From CAZUNB01 sp964622235 (GTDB lineage Bacteria > Patescibacteriota > Saccharimonadia > Saccharimonadales > JAGPDM01), in the NCBI GenBank assembly GCA_964622235.1, contig CAZUNB010000020.1, positions 1-18,224 on the forward strand: a stretch of 18,224 nt of DNA. Reading direction: 5' to 3'. The notes under the pieces are model-generated. The model did no database searches, was not told where the DNA came from, and was given only the letters and a program-made list of their open reading frames with translations. Within the stretch, counting starts at the first letter, position 1. Each line of letters begins with the position of its first letter. Both the position numbers and the translations under genes were made by a program. This document shows, piece after piece, positions 7,533 to 13,269 of the stretch.

Positions 7533-8811
7533 ATCGTTTCTCCATTGCTATTCTGTGAGCATCAAGACCTTCTTCAGCTGCGATTGTAGCAACTATTGGA
7601 CCTACATTTGCTGCACCATCTTTAGTTACTATTTGGAATGTTATTGATTTCTGAAAATTAGCAACGTTGACCCCACTAGTTGAACGAGCCAAGCCACTGG
7701 TTGGCAAACTGTGATTCGTGCCACTTGCGTAATCACCAGCTGACTCGCATGAATATTGTCCCAGAAAAACTGAACCAGCATTTTGTACTTGATTAACGAG
7801 ACTCTCGGCATTATTGGCATTTATGATCAAGTGCTCCGGCGCGTAATCATTACTAAAAGAAATAGCCTCATCAATTGAGCTTACTAGTAGTGAGAAGCTC
7901 TTTTCTAGCGCTTTTGCAGCAATATCTTTACGGGACAACTTTTCTAATTGAATTTCAAGCTCACTATCAACAGAAGATATTAGTCTGCTGTCATTGCTGA
8001 CTAGTATAACTTGAGAATCAACGCCGTGCTCAGCTTGGCTCAAAAGATCAGCTGCCACAAAATCTGGGCGAGCATTTTGATCAGCAATCACAAGCACTTC
8101 GCTAGGTCCAGCCAGCATATCAATCTGTGCGCCCGAAGGGTCTATCGAAACAATTAATTTCGCAGCACTTACGTATTGATTTCCAGGACCAAAAATCTTG
8201 TCTACTTTTGGAATGGTTTTTGTGCCATAGGCCATAGCTGCAATAGATTGCGCACCTCCTACTTTATAGATCTTTGAGATACCACAAAGCTGAGCAGCGT
8301 ATAAGATACTCGGATTGACCGAACCGTCTTTATTCGGTGGCGTGCATAGAACCACTTGAGTGCTACCGGCAAGCAAAGCTGGAATTCCTAGCATCAAAGC
8401 TGTTGAAGGTAATGGTGCGGTTCCACCAGGAACATATAGGCCAACTCGCTCAATTGCACGAGTTTGGCTGTAGCACAGAACACCAGGCATCGTTTCTTTT
8501 TTGTATTCACTTGGTTTTTGTTCTGAATAAAATGCTTTTATATTTTTAAATGCAACATTTATTGCTTGTTTTAGCTCTGGGTCTAGTTTTGATTCTGCCA
8601 TAGCTATTTCTTCGTCTCCAACCTCAATATTTTCAAGCAAGACACTGTCGTATTTTTTAGTGATTGAACGAATCGCATCATCGCCCGTCAACTTGACGGC
8701 TTCGATTATAGTCTCGGCAATTTCTTTGGCTGATTCATAATCAACCGATGGTCGCAGTAGCAGCTTTGATTTTTCTTCTTCGCGTAGCTGGGTGTAGTTA
8801 TACGTTTGCAT
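7525..8811 (-). CDS. hisD: Histidinol dehydrogenase
   Basis: HisD is a zinc enzyme oxidising histidinol to histidine in two NAD-dependent steps (9 and 10). Counting from the ATG at 8811, the zinc ligands fall at Gln259, His262, Asp360 and His419, and the catalytic pair Glu326-His327 lies in YAPEHL. These are the same numbers as in E. coli HisD. GPGNQYV (208-214) and NHSLPT (367-372) are also typical. An in-frame TTG at 8817 could add two residues, but AAGGAG sits 8 nt before the ATG and only 2 nt before the TTG, so the ATG is chosen. The start lies inside hisG (14 nt overlap). Length is 428 residues. Confidence 0.96.
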   Translation of the reverse strand: MQTYNYTQLREEEKSKLLLRPSVDYESAKEIAETIIEAVKLTGDDAIRSITKKYDSVLLENIEVGDEEIAMAESKLDPELKQAINVAFKNIKAFYSEQKPSEYKKETMPGVLCYSQTRAIERVGLYVPGGTAPLPSTALMLGIPALLAGSTQVVLCTPPNKDGSVNPSILYAAQLCGISKIYKVGGAQSIAAMAYGTKTIPKVDKIFGPGNQYVSAAKLIVSIDPSGAQIDMLAGPSEVLVIADQNARPDFVAADLLSQAEHGVDSQVILVSNDSRLISSVDSELEIQLEKLSRKDIAAKALEKSFSLLVSSIDEAISFSNDYAPEHLIINANNAESLVNQVQNAGSVFLGQYSCESAGDYASGTNHSLPTSGLARSTSGVNVANFQKSITFQIVTKDGAANVGPIVATIAAEEGLDAHRIAMEKRYV

Positions 8812-9406
8812 TATCAATTCTCCTTTTTAAATCATACAATAAATTTGTTGATAAGTTTTTATTAGCAATTAAAACTGCTTGAGATTCATAGACATCAGAA
8901 ATAACTTCTAGCTTATTCGTTTCAAGTGTCTTTCCAGACTGGACGAGATCACAAATAGCATCTGCCATGCCTAGCGCAGGAGCAATTTCTACCGAACCCG
9001 ACAAAGTAACGACTTCAGCAGTAACTTTAATCTTACCTAGAAATCGCTTTAAACTCCTTGGATAGGAAGTCGCAATACGCTTGCCCTGTAGCTCTTTTAT
9101 CTGTCGAACGCTATTAATAGGTGCGGCTATCGACAGTTTACATTTGCCAAATTCGAGCTTTGCTAGTTGGTCAAAAATGTAATCATTCTCTATCAGAGTA
9201 TTTTGCCCAACAATTGCAATGTCTATAATCCCGTTCTGGACCATCGCTGGTAAATCACTGTGTCTTCCATTTGCTATTTGTACTGTCACATCATTTGGAC
9301 AGAAGGCTAACAATTCATCAGTTTCAGGGCCTTCCCAGCCCAACTCCTTTAGGAAGTCGAGAGCTGGCTGCCGCAACCTTCCTGACTTTTGTATTCCAAT
9401 TTTCAT
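8798..9406 (-). CDS. hisG: ATP phosphoribosyltransferase, short form without the C-terminal regulatory domain
   Basis: HisG joins ATP and PRPP, the first committed step. The catalytic core is complete: IQKSGRLRQPALDFL (5-19), GIIDIAIVGQN (59-69), the KRIATSYPRSLKRFL strand (109-123), and the PRPP loop SGSVEIAPALGMADAICDLVQSGKTLETN (136-164). The protein ends at residue 202 with no ACT-like histidine-sensing domain, which adds about 90 residues in long-form enzymes. Short-form HisG usually works with HisZ, a HisS-like regulatory subunit. No separate hisZ is seen in this window; the nearest HisS-like protein is at 1024-2172. Oddly, the core sequence resembles the E. coli long form. AAGGAG precedes the ATG at 9406 by about 4-5 nt. 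Confidence 0.93.
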   Translation of the reverse strand: MKIGIQKSGRLRQPALDFLKELGWEGPETDELLAFCPNDVTVQIANGRHSDLPAMVQNGIIDIAIVGQNTLIENDYIFDQLAKLEFGKCKLSIAAPINSVRQIKELQGKRIATSYPRSLKRFLGKIKVTAEVVTLSGSVEIAPALGMADAICDLVQSGKTLETNKLEVISDVYESQAVLIANKNLSTNLLYDLKRRIDNANV

Positions 9407-9486
9407 TATTCTCCTTATATTTTCACATCTTTACCGAAAAGCCGATTGCTAGCCACTAAGTGTTTTAATTAATGCTGAACAAACGG
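9407..9486 (-). promoter_or_regulatory. Leader between the regulator gene and hisG, possible operator or second promoter
   Basis: This 80-nt gap is long for such a compact operon. It contains the short palindrome CACTAAGTG (9454-9462) and the inverted pair CTAGCC (9449-9454) / GGCTAG (9486-9491), which overlaps the regulator stop codon. CACTTAG resembles the ACTT/AAGT motifs around the operon promoter. No convincing -35/-10 pair or intrinsic terminator was seen. A role as a second operator for the TrpR-family regulator is a guess. Confidence 0.25.
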
Positions 9487-9813
9487 CTAGATATGGGATT
9501 GATGAAGAATGTTCTTAGGTTCAAGCTGACGAAGAACAAGTTCATAGCCGCCGCCGCCCTGCTTAAGCCACTTACTAATACGAGCAATAGTTGTTGTACT
9601 CATCCCAGTTTCGAGCTGAACTGATTCGTAGCTATCACCGTTTCGCAGCATTCGAGCAGCTCGTAAACGGTTGGCAAATTCTTTAATTTCAGCTTCGGTT
9701 AGAATATCACTCAAAAAGGCCTCTATTTGAGCTTTGTTATTGACACTCAGAAAGGCAGAAGCTAGCTGTTTTGCCATGTCATCATCCCAGATTGTTGGAT
9801 CACTTAAGCTCAT
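9487..9813 (-). CDS. yerC: TrpR-family regulator of YerC/HisR type, probable his operon regulator
   Basis: The 108-residue protein matches the YerC/YecD branch of the TrpR superfamily. A helical N-terminus is followed by LTEAEIKEFANRLRAARMLRNGDSY (about 38-62), then the helix-turn-helix QLETGMSTTTIARISKWLKQG (about 66-86), a glycine run, and a short tail. TrpR-family dimers bind operators with co-repressor amino acids; YerC homologues of Gram-positive bacteria have been proposed as histidine regulators (HisR). Its place as first gene of a complete his operon fits that role well. The ATG at 9813 has no Shine-Dalgarno sequence, and the promoter places the transcript start only about 3 nt upstream, so its mRNA is probably leaderless. 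Inverted repeats cover its own promoter, suggesting autoregulation. Confidence 0.85.
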   Translation of the reverse strand: MSLSDPTIWDDDMAKQLASAFLSVNNKAQIEAFLSDILTEAEIKEFANRLRAARMLRNGDSYESVQLETGMSTTTIARISKWLKQGGGGYELVLRQLEPKNILHQSHI

Positions 9814-9822
9814 TATTGTTAC

Positions 9823-9851
9823 ACTTTAGCAAAGTAAAGCACACAAGTCAA
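9823..9851 (-). promoter_or_regulatory. Main promoter of the his operon
   Basis: On the minus strand the -35 is TTGACT (9851-9846) and the -10 is TAAAGT (9828-9823), with exactly 17 nt between and a TGC extension before the -10. Transcription would start near 9816-9817, about 3 nt before the regulator ATG. This is one of the two best sigma-70 promoters in the window. Confidence 0.75.
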
Positions 9852-9854
9852 GAC

Positions 9855-9863
9855 TTATCCACA
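9855..9863 (+). other. Single perfect DnaA-box match
   Basis: TTATCCACA matches the DnaA-box consensus. It lies just upstream of the his -35 element. Only one box was noticed and there is no AT-rich unwinding element with dnaA or dnaN nearby, so it is not an origin. It may be chance or a regulatory site. Confidence 0.25.
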
Positions 9864-9917
9864 GGATTAAAGTGCTAATGACTTGAATTTATTATTATTC
9901 AAGTGTAGATTGATAGG

Positions 9918-9939
9918 TAGCCAGCAATGGCTGTTTTTT
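9918..9939 (+). terminator. Short hairpin with T-tract, possible intrinsic terminator
   Basis: AGCCA-GCAA-TGGCT, extended by a U-G pair, forms a small stem with a GNRA-type loop followed by G and six T. On the plus strand it could end a short transcript or precede the repeat RNA. No gene upstream on the plus strand needs it, so its role is unclear. Confidence 0.35.
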
Positions 9940-9976
9940 CGAAACTAACGGTTTAAAATTTCTTTTTGATTTTTTG

Positions 9977-10132
9977 GCCGTTAGCGGAGAAAGTTCTTAC
10001 TTTTTTCATCTTTTGTCTTAGAGAATTACCTTCATCGGTCAATTTTCGAGGATTACATTCGATTAAAAAGCGATTATTGTGTCAAAACTTTAGTTGTACT
10101 TATTCGAGGGAAAGAATGTATAGAAACGAGGG
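9977..10132 (+). ncRNA. Structured RNA element, copy A of a tandem pair
   Basis: This element is repeated at 10150. The 5' half can close as GGCCG (9976-9980) with CGGTC near 10035-10040 and, inside, GTTCTT with GAGAAT. The 3' half is closed by TACATTC (10054-10060) with GAATGTA (10114-10120) and contains a stem CGATTA (10071-10076) / TAGTTG (10091-10096). That stem has two G-U pairs that exist only in plus-strand RNA. Long blocks such as ATTACATTCGATTAAAAAG and ATTCGAGGGAAAGAATG are identical in both copies. There is no coding frame. The copy runs into the assembly gap, so its true 3' end is unknown. I do not recognise a known RNA family. No strong promoter was found; a weak TTGAAT-17-TAGATT lies at 9883-9911. 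Confidence 0.5.
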
Positions 10133-10142
10133 NNNNNNNNNN
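10133..10142. other. Assembly gap of 10 N
   Basis: Ten undetermined bases separate the two copies of the tandem element. Because both flanks are repeats, the gap most likely marks a place where the assembler could not resolve copy number, and its real length may differ greatly. Confidence 0.97.
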
Positions 10143-10149
10143 TTTTTTA

Positions 10150-10303
10150 GCCGTTAGCGGAGACAGTTCTTCTTTTATCATCTTTTGTCTTAGAGGATAG
10201 CCTTTATCGGTAAGTCTTCAAGGATTACATTCGATTAAAAAGCAATAAAACGTCAAAAATTTTATTGTACTTATTCGAGGGAAAGAATGTATAGACACGA
10301 GGG
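10150..10303 (+). ncRNA. Structured RNA element, copy B of a tandem pair
   Basis: This copy matches copy A over its full length with scattered changes. The outer stem TACATTC (10226-10232) / GAATGTA (10285-10291) is unchanged. The inner stem is CAATAAAA (10243-10250) / TTTTATTG (10260-10267), eight perfect pairs. Compared with copy A, the fifth pair is swapped from T-A to A-T on both sides, and two G-U pairs become A-U and U-A. The 5' half keeps GCCG/CGGT and GTTCTT/GAGGAT, where a U-A pair becomes U-G. Such structure-preserving changes support a folded plus-strand RNA. It is followed by two more hairpins and a terminator. Confidence 0.5.
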
Positions 10304-10358
10304 TAAATCTTGCGGAAGATTTACGTCGAAATACTATTTAGTACAATTTAGTATTTTG
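10303..10358 (+). other. Two hairpins following repeat copy B
   Basis: GTAAATCTT-GCGG-AAGATTTAC (10303-10324) is a perfect 9-bp stem with a 4-nt loop. CGAAATACTA (10327-10336) pairs with TAGTATTTTG (10349-10358) over 10 bp, including one G-U pair valid on the plus strand. Neither has a T-tract. They appear to extend the structured RNA towards the terminator at 10390. Confidence 0.5.
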
Positions 10359-10389
10359 TACATGTCTAGAAAGATATTCGAAATAATTT

Positions 10390-10424
10390 ACGTCCTGGCT
10401 TCTCCGCAGACCGGGACGTTTTTA
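10390..10424 (+). terminator. Intrinsic terminator ending the tandem RNA
   Basis: ACGTCCTGG pairs with CCGGGACGT over 9 bp (one U-G pair) around a 12-nt loop, followed by a T5 tract. Only the plus strand has the T-tract, and the U-G pair also favours this strand. No protein gene lies upstream in this direction, so it most likely ends transcription of the structured RNA. Confidence 0.75.
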
Positions 10425-10441
10425 TTTCCCATTTTTTCCGA

Positions 10442-10470
10442 TTGATAATAAACTTCGATAAAGCTATTAT
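10442..10470 (+). promoter_or_regulatory. Promoter of the ATP-grasp operon
   Basis: TTGATA (10442-10447) and TATTAT (10465-10470) are separated by exactly 17 nt. Transcription would start near 10477, leaving a leader of about 12 nt without a Shine-Dalgarno sequence before the ATG at 10490. It lies after the terminator, so the downstream genes do not depend on read-through from the RNA element. Confidence 0.65.
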
Positions 10471-10489
10471 TGAATCTTAAATATCTTAT

Positions 10490-11812
10490 ATGCATAAAAA
10501 AAATACATCTAGGTCCCTGATAGACATCGACGAGAAAAACATCATTCTCGCTATCAACGATGTTGAACCTGGATTAGTAGAAGCAATTACAAAGTTATCA
10601 TCAGAAATTGGTAGAAAGCTATATGGGATTGTTCTTGTAGATAAAACATTTGTAAACTACAAAAATAGAGTTATTGATGGCACCGGTTTGTTTGAGGAAA
10701 TTATTTGTGACTTCAATGATCCAAAAAGTATTCGATCGAAACTAAAACCGTACTTATCAAGGCTTCTAACTTATTGCTGCCGATATGAATGGGACATAAA
10801 ATTTCTACAAAAGGCCACTCCTTACTTATCATACATTTCAGTACCAGATAGCGATTCGCTGCAAGCTGCCTCTCAAAAAGATATTATGAGAGATCGGCTT
10901 CATGAATTTAACCCAGACTTAGTGCCGCGGTATTTTGCCATCAGCGAGTACGTCAAAGAAGAATTAGACAATATCATTGGCCAAATGGAATTCCCAGTAA
11001 TAATTAAGCCTGCAGGACTAGATGGCTCACAATTAGTAAAAAAATGTGATGATATGTCGATAGTACACGAATCGATAAGAAATGCCTTTCATAGGATTGA
11101 GGATATATATGATGAATACCATGGCAGAGGTTCGCACATCATGATGATTGAAGAGTTTATGCAGGGTGATATGTACTCTATAGATGCGTATGTCAACGAA
11201 TATGGTGAAATCAATGTCTTACCACCAATAAAAGTACACACCTACCATGCACTCGGCGGTGATAGCTTCGCTGGTGCGATTCAATCTTCAGCGCACGATT
11301 TATACGATGATGACATTCATCGTGCGAATACAGCCACTAAGCAAGCAATACATGCATTAGGGTTGAAATCATCATTAACTCATGTTGAACTTTACAAAAC
11401 TATTTCTGGTTGGAAAATAATCGAAGTAGCAGCTCGTATGGGAGGCTACCGTGAAGACTTGTATCGAGAGGCTTATGGTGTCAATCATTACCTAAATTAT
11501 CTGCGAAATAACCTCAATCTAGAAATAGATACAGATGTTACAGCAAAGCAGCATGCAGCCGCAATTAACATTCATACCGAGCAAGAAGGAATAATTTTAA
11601 ACGTGCACGGCATTGAAAAGTTGAAATCCTTACAATCAGTCATCTGGCTTAAACAATACATCGCGAACGGAGAAAAAGCATTTTTCTCATCTAATGGTGG
11701 ATTCTATGTTGTCCACGGTGTTCTTGCTAATGCCAACAAATTTGAATTGGAAAAAGATATTGATACAATACGAAAGACAATAAAGGTAGAGGTAGAACCA
11801 TTCGATGACTAA
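10490..11812 (+). CDS. ATP-grasp family ligase of unknown substrate
   Basis: The protein has the ATP-grasp fold, used by enzymes that activate a carboxylate as acyl phosphate and join it to an amine or thiol. An N-terminal pre-ATP-grasp Rossmann-like region (about 15-120) is followed by the ATP-binding part: Lys130, VIIKPAGLDGSQLVKK (170-185) with Lys173, hinge acids MIEEFMQGDMYSID (219-232), and the metal site HVELYKT (298-304) with EVAARMGG (312-319). The closing region (about 350-440) resembles the C-terminal part of L-amino acid ligase or carnosine synthase-type members. The 440-residue length fits those. No membrane segment is seen. It overlaps the next gene, a YdfG-like dehydrogenase, by 8 nt. 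Amino acid ligation is plausible; the actual substrates cannot be read from the sequence. Confidence 0.82.
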   Translation: MHKKNTSRSLIDIDEKNIILAINDVEPGLVEAITKLSSEIGRKLYGIVLVDKTFVNYKNRVIDGTGLFEEIICDFNDPKSIRSKLKPYLSRLLTYCCRYEWDIKFLQKATPYLSYISVPDSDSLQAASQKDIMRDRLHEFNPDLVPRYFAISEYVKEELDNIIGQMEFPVIIKPAGLDGSQLVKKCDDMSIVHESIRNAFHRIEDIYDEYHGRGSHIMMIEEFMQGDMYSIDAYVNEYGEINVLPPIKVHTYHALGGDSFAGAIQSSAHDLYDDDIHRANTATKQAIHALGLKSSLTHVELYKTISGWKIIEVAARMGGYREDLYREAYGVNHYLNYLRNNLNLEIDTDVTAKQHAAAINIHTEQEGIILNVHGIEKLKSLQSVIWLKQYIANGEKAFFSSNGGFYVVHGVLANANKFELEKDIDTIRKTIKVEVEPFDD

Positions 11813-12560
11813 AACAATTTTAATTACAGGTGCCAGTGCTGGTTTCGGTGAATCGGCTACTAGAAAACTCCATGCCGAGGGTAATAAGGTGTTGCTCGTA
11901 GCTCGTCGTGAAGAAAAGCTCAAGACGATCACTGATGAACTCGGTGATAATGCCGATTATCGTGTTGCTGACATAAGTATACGTAGCGATGTTGAAGAAT
12001 TGTTTACAAATCTACCAGAAGGATTTCAGAACATTGACGTTGTTATAAATAACGCTGGCTTGGCACTAGGCTCTGATAAAATCCCTGATATAAACCTGGA
12101 TGATTGGGACACGATGATCGACACAAACAATAAAGGACTTGTCTATATTGCTCAGCATGCAGCTAAAATGATGAAAGAAAATGGAAAGGGTCAAATAATT
12201 AACCTTGGTTCAGTTTCTGGTGAAGTGCCATACCCTGGTGGAAATGTTTACGGTGCAACCAAAGCATTTGTCAGGCATTTTTCACGAAACTTACGCATCG
12301 ATCTCCATGGCCATAACATTCGAGTTAATAACATTGAGCCAGGAGCTGTGGCGGAAACAGAATTTTCTAATGTTCGCTTTAAGGGTGATGACGGCAAAGC
12401 CGAATCAGTCTACAATGGCTGGAACCCATTGACCGGCTCCGATATTGCTGATGCAATTGTATGGATGATAAATTTGCCCGACCACGTCAATATAGATAAT
12501 GTTGAAATCATGCCGACCCAGCAGACACAAGCTGGCTTACAAATAGCAAAGAACAAATAG
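11805..12560 (+). CDS. Short-chain dehydrogenase, YdfG-like (NADP-dependent 3-hydroxy acid dehydrogenase)
   Basis: This is a classical SDR Rossmann-fold oxidoreductase. The nucleotide motif TGASAGFG is at 8-15, and ARR at 33-35 suits NADP(H). NNAG is at 82-85. The catalytic residues are Ser136, Tyr149 and Lys153 in GSVSGEVPYPGGNVYGATK. The segment PYPGGNVYGATKAFV and the ending VEIMPTQQTQAG match YdfG-type enzymes, which oxidise L-allo-threonine, serine and similar 3-hydroxy acids. The ATG lies within the end of the ATP-grasp gene (8-nt overlap), so translation is probably coupled and the two may share a pathway. Length is 251 residues, normal for the family. Substrate by family only. Confidence 0.88.
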   Translation: MTKTILITGASAGFGESATRKLHAEGNKVLLVARREEKLKTITDELGDNADYRVADISIRSDVEELFTNLPEGFQNIDVVINNAGLALGSDKIPDINLDDWDTMIDTNNKGLVYIAQHAAKMMKENGKGQIINLGSVSGEVPYPGGNVYGATKAFVRHFSRNLRIDLHGHNIRVNNIEPGAVAETEFSNVRFKGDDGKAESVYNGWNPLTGSDIADAIVWMINLPDHVNIDNVEIMPTQQTQAGLQIAKNK

Positions 12561-12575
12561 TCGCAAATCTTATTT

Positions 12576-12583
12576 GCTAATAT
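12576..12583 (+). promoter_or_regulatory. Extended -10 before the HAD gene
   Basis: TGCTAATAT forms an extended -10 (hexamer TAATAT, 12578-12583) only 7 nt before the ATG at 12591, pointing to a leaderless transcript. An inverted repeat GCAAAT-CTT-ATTTGC (12563-12577) lies immediately before it. The -35 is poor. Confidence 0.35.
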
Positions 12584-12590
12584 AGAGACA

Positions 12591-13229
12591 ATGAAGAAGT
12601 ACATTTTATGGGATAACGACGGAGTTTGAGTCGATACTGAGCCGCTATTTTACATGGCAAACAAAAAGATATTAAAGTTTGTTAATATCGAGCTAACCGA
12701 CCATGACATAAAGAAGATGATGACTTTTGGCTATGGTATAGAAGATATCCTTCGCGTACATGAATTTAGCAATAAAGACATTCGAAAGATCCACCAACGG
12801 CGCATTGATCTCTACCAAAGCTTATTATTGAGCGAGAACTACGCAATTCCGGGTGCAGAAGAAGTTGTGGTGCAAATTGCAAAAAACTATTCAATGGCAA
12901 TTGTCACTAATAGCCCTAGCCGTGACTTTGATGTGATTCATAAGAATACGAGCTTCCTGCAATACATGGATTTCGTACTAACTAGAGAGGACTATAAAAA
13001 ATCAAAGCCCGATCCAGAGCCGTATTTACTAGCCTTATCTAGATTTGATATCCAGCCAGAGCAAGCGGTTGTTATCGAAGATTCAGCCAGAGGGTTTCGA
13101 TCGGCTCAAGCAGCAAATATCGATTGCATCATTTTACGTAATGAATTTACTCGGGATCAAGACTTTGAGGGAGCAAGTGCATACGCTGACTCTCATGCCG
13201 AACTTCCAGAAATCATTGCTAGCTTGTAA
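12591..13229 (+). pseudogene. HAD-superfamily hydrolase (phosphoglucomutase/phosphatase-like) with an in-frame TGA in motif I
   Basis: The frame from ATG 12591 reads MKKYILWDNDGV, then TGA (12627-12629), then VDTEPLFYMANKK and on to TAA at 13229, 213 codons in all. The nucleophile motif DNDG directly before the TGA and VDTEPL after it show that the true gene starts at 12591. Downstream motifs are intact: IVTNSPS (motif II), KSKPDPEPYLLAL (motif III lysine) and VIEDSARGFRSA (motif IV). The usual residue at this point is Leu or Val; TTA to TGA is one base change. Re-initiation at the next ATG (12654) would lose the catalytic Asp residues. TGA serves as stop in several neighbouring genes, so recoding is unlikely. 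Options are a recent pseudogene, a sequencing error, or read-through. It lies 30 nt after the dehydrogenase gene. Confidence 0.8.
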
Positions 13230-13251
13230 AACGTTTAGCTTTTGCTACAAT
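13224..13251 (+). promoter_or_regulatory. Promoter of the thiamine operon
   Basis: TTGTAA (13224-13229) and TACAAT (13246-13251) are 16 nt apart, and TGC precedes the -10 as an extension. The -35 overlaps the HAD stop codon. Transcription would start near 13258, about 12 nt before the TPP riboswitch. Confidence 0.6.
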
Positions 13252-13269
13252 CAATTCACATATTAACAA

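Larger units (their letters stand above)
9823..9904. promoter_or_regulatory. Cluster of ACTT/AAGT inverted repeats at the his promoter (candidate operator)
   Basis: Four inverted repeats use the same half-site. ACTTT-AGC-AAAGT (9823-9835) covers the -10. AAGTC-AA-GACTT (9845-9856) covers the -35. AAGT and ACTT at 9870-9873 and 9881-9884 flank 7 nt. ACTTGAAT-8 nt-ATTCAAGT (9881-9904) is perfect over 8 bp. The cluster overlaps or lies just upstream of the promoter of a TrpR-family gene, as expected for autoregulation. The operator assignment is inference. Confidence 0.4.
9977..10303. repeat. Imperfect tandem duplication, unit about 155 bp
   Basis: Two direct copies start at 9977 and 10150, each beginning GCCGTTAGCGGAGA and ending in CGAGGG, with T-tracts in front of each. 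The apparent period of 173 includes the 10-N gap and is therefore not reliable. More copies may be missing from the assembly. Confidence 0.85.

Noticed and set aside
9855..9863. Perfect DnaA box as sign of a replication origin
   Set aside because: Only a single box, no cluster, no dnaA/dnaN genes, and it sits at the his promoter.
9977..10303. CRISPR array or T-box leader
   Set aside because: Units are about 155 nt without short regular repeats and unique spacers, and no cas genes are nearby. The T-box sequence AGGGTGG is absent.
9977..10424. Antiterminator idea: GCGGAGA in both repeats is complementary to TCTCCGC in the terminator loop, suggesting a riboswitch controlling the ATP-grasp gene
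   Set aside because: A good promoter (TTGATA-17-TATTAT, 10442-10470) lies after the terminator, so the gene does not need read-through. A 7-nt match can also be chance.
12591..13229. TGA read as glycine (Gracilibacteria/Absconditabacteria code) or as selenocysteine
   Set aside because: TGA ends hisB, hisH, hisAF, hisC and thiZ at the expected points. The position normally holds a hydrophobic residue, and no selenocysteine insertion element was seen.
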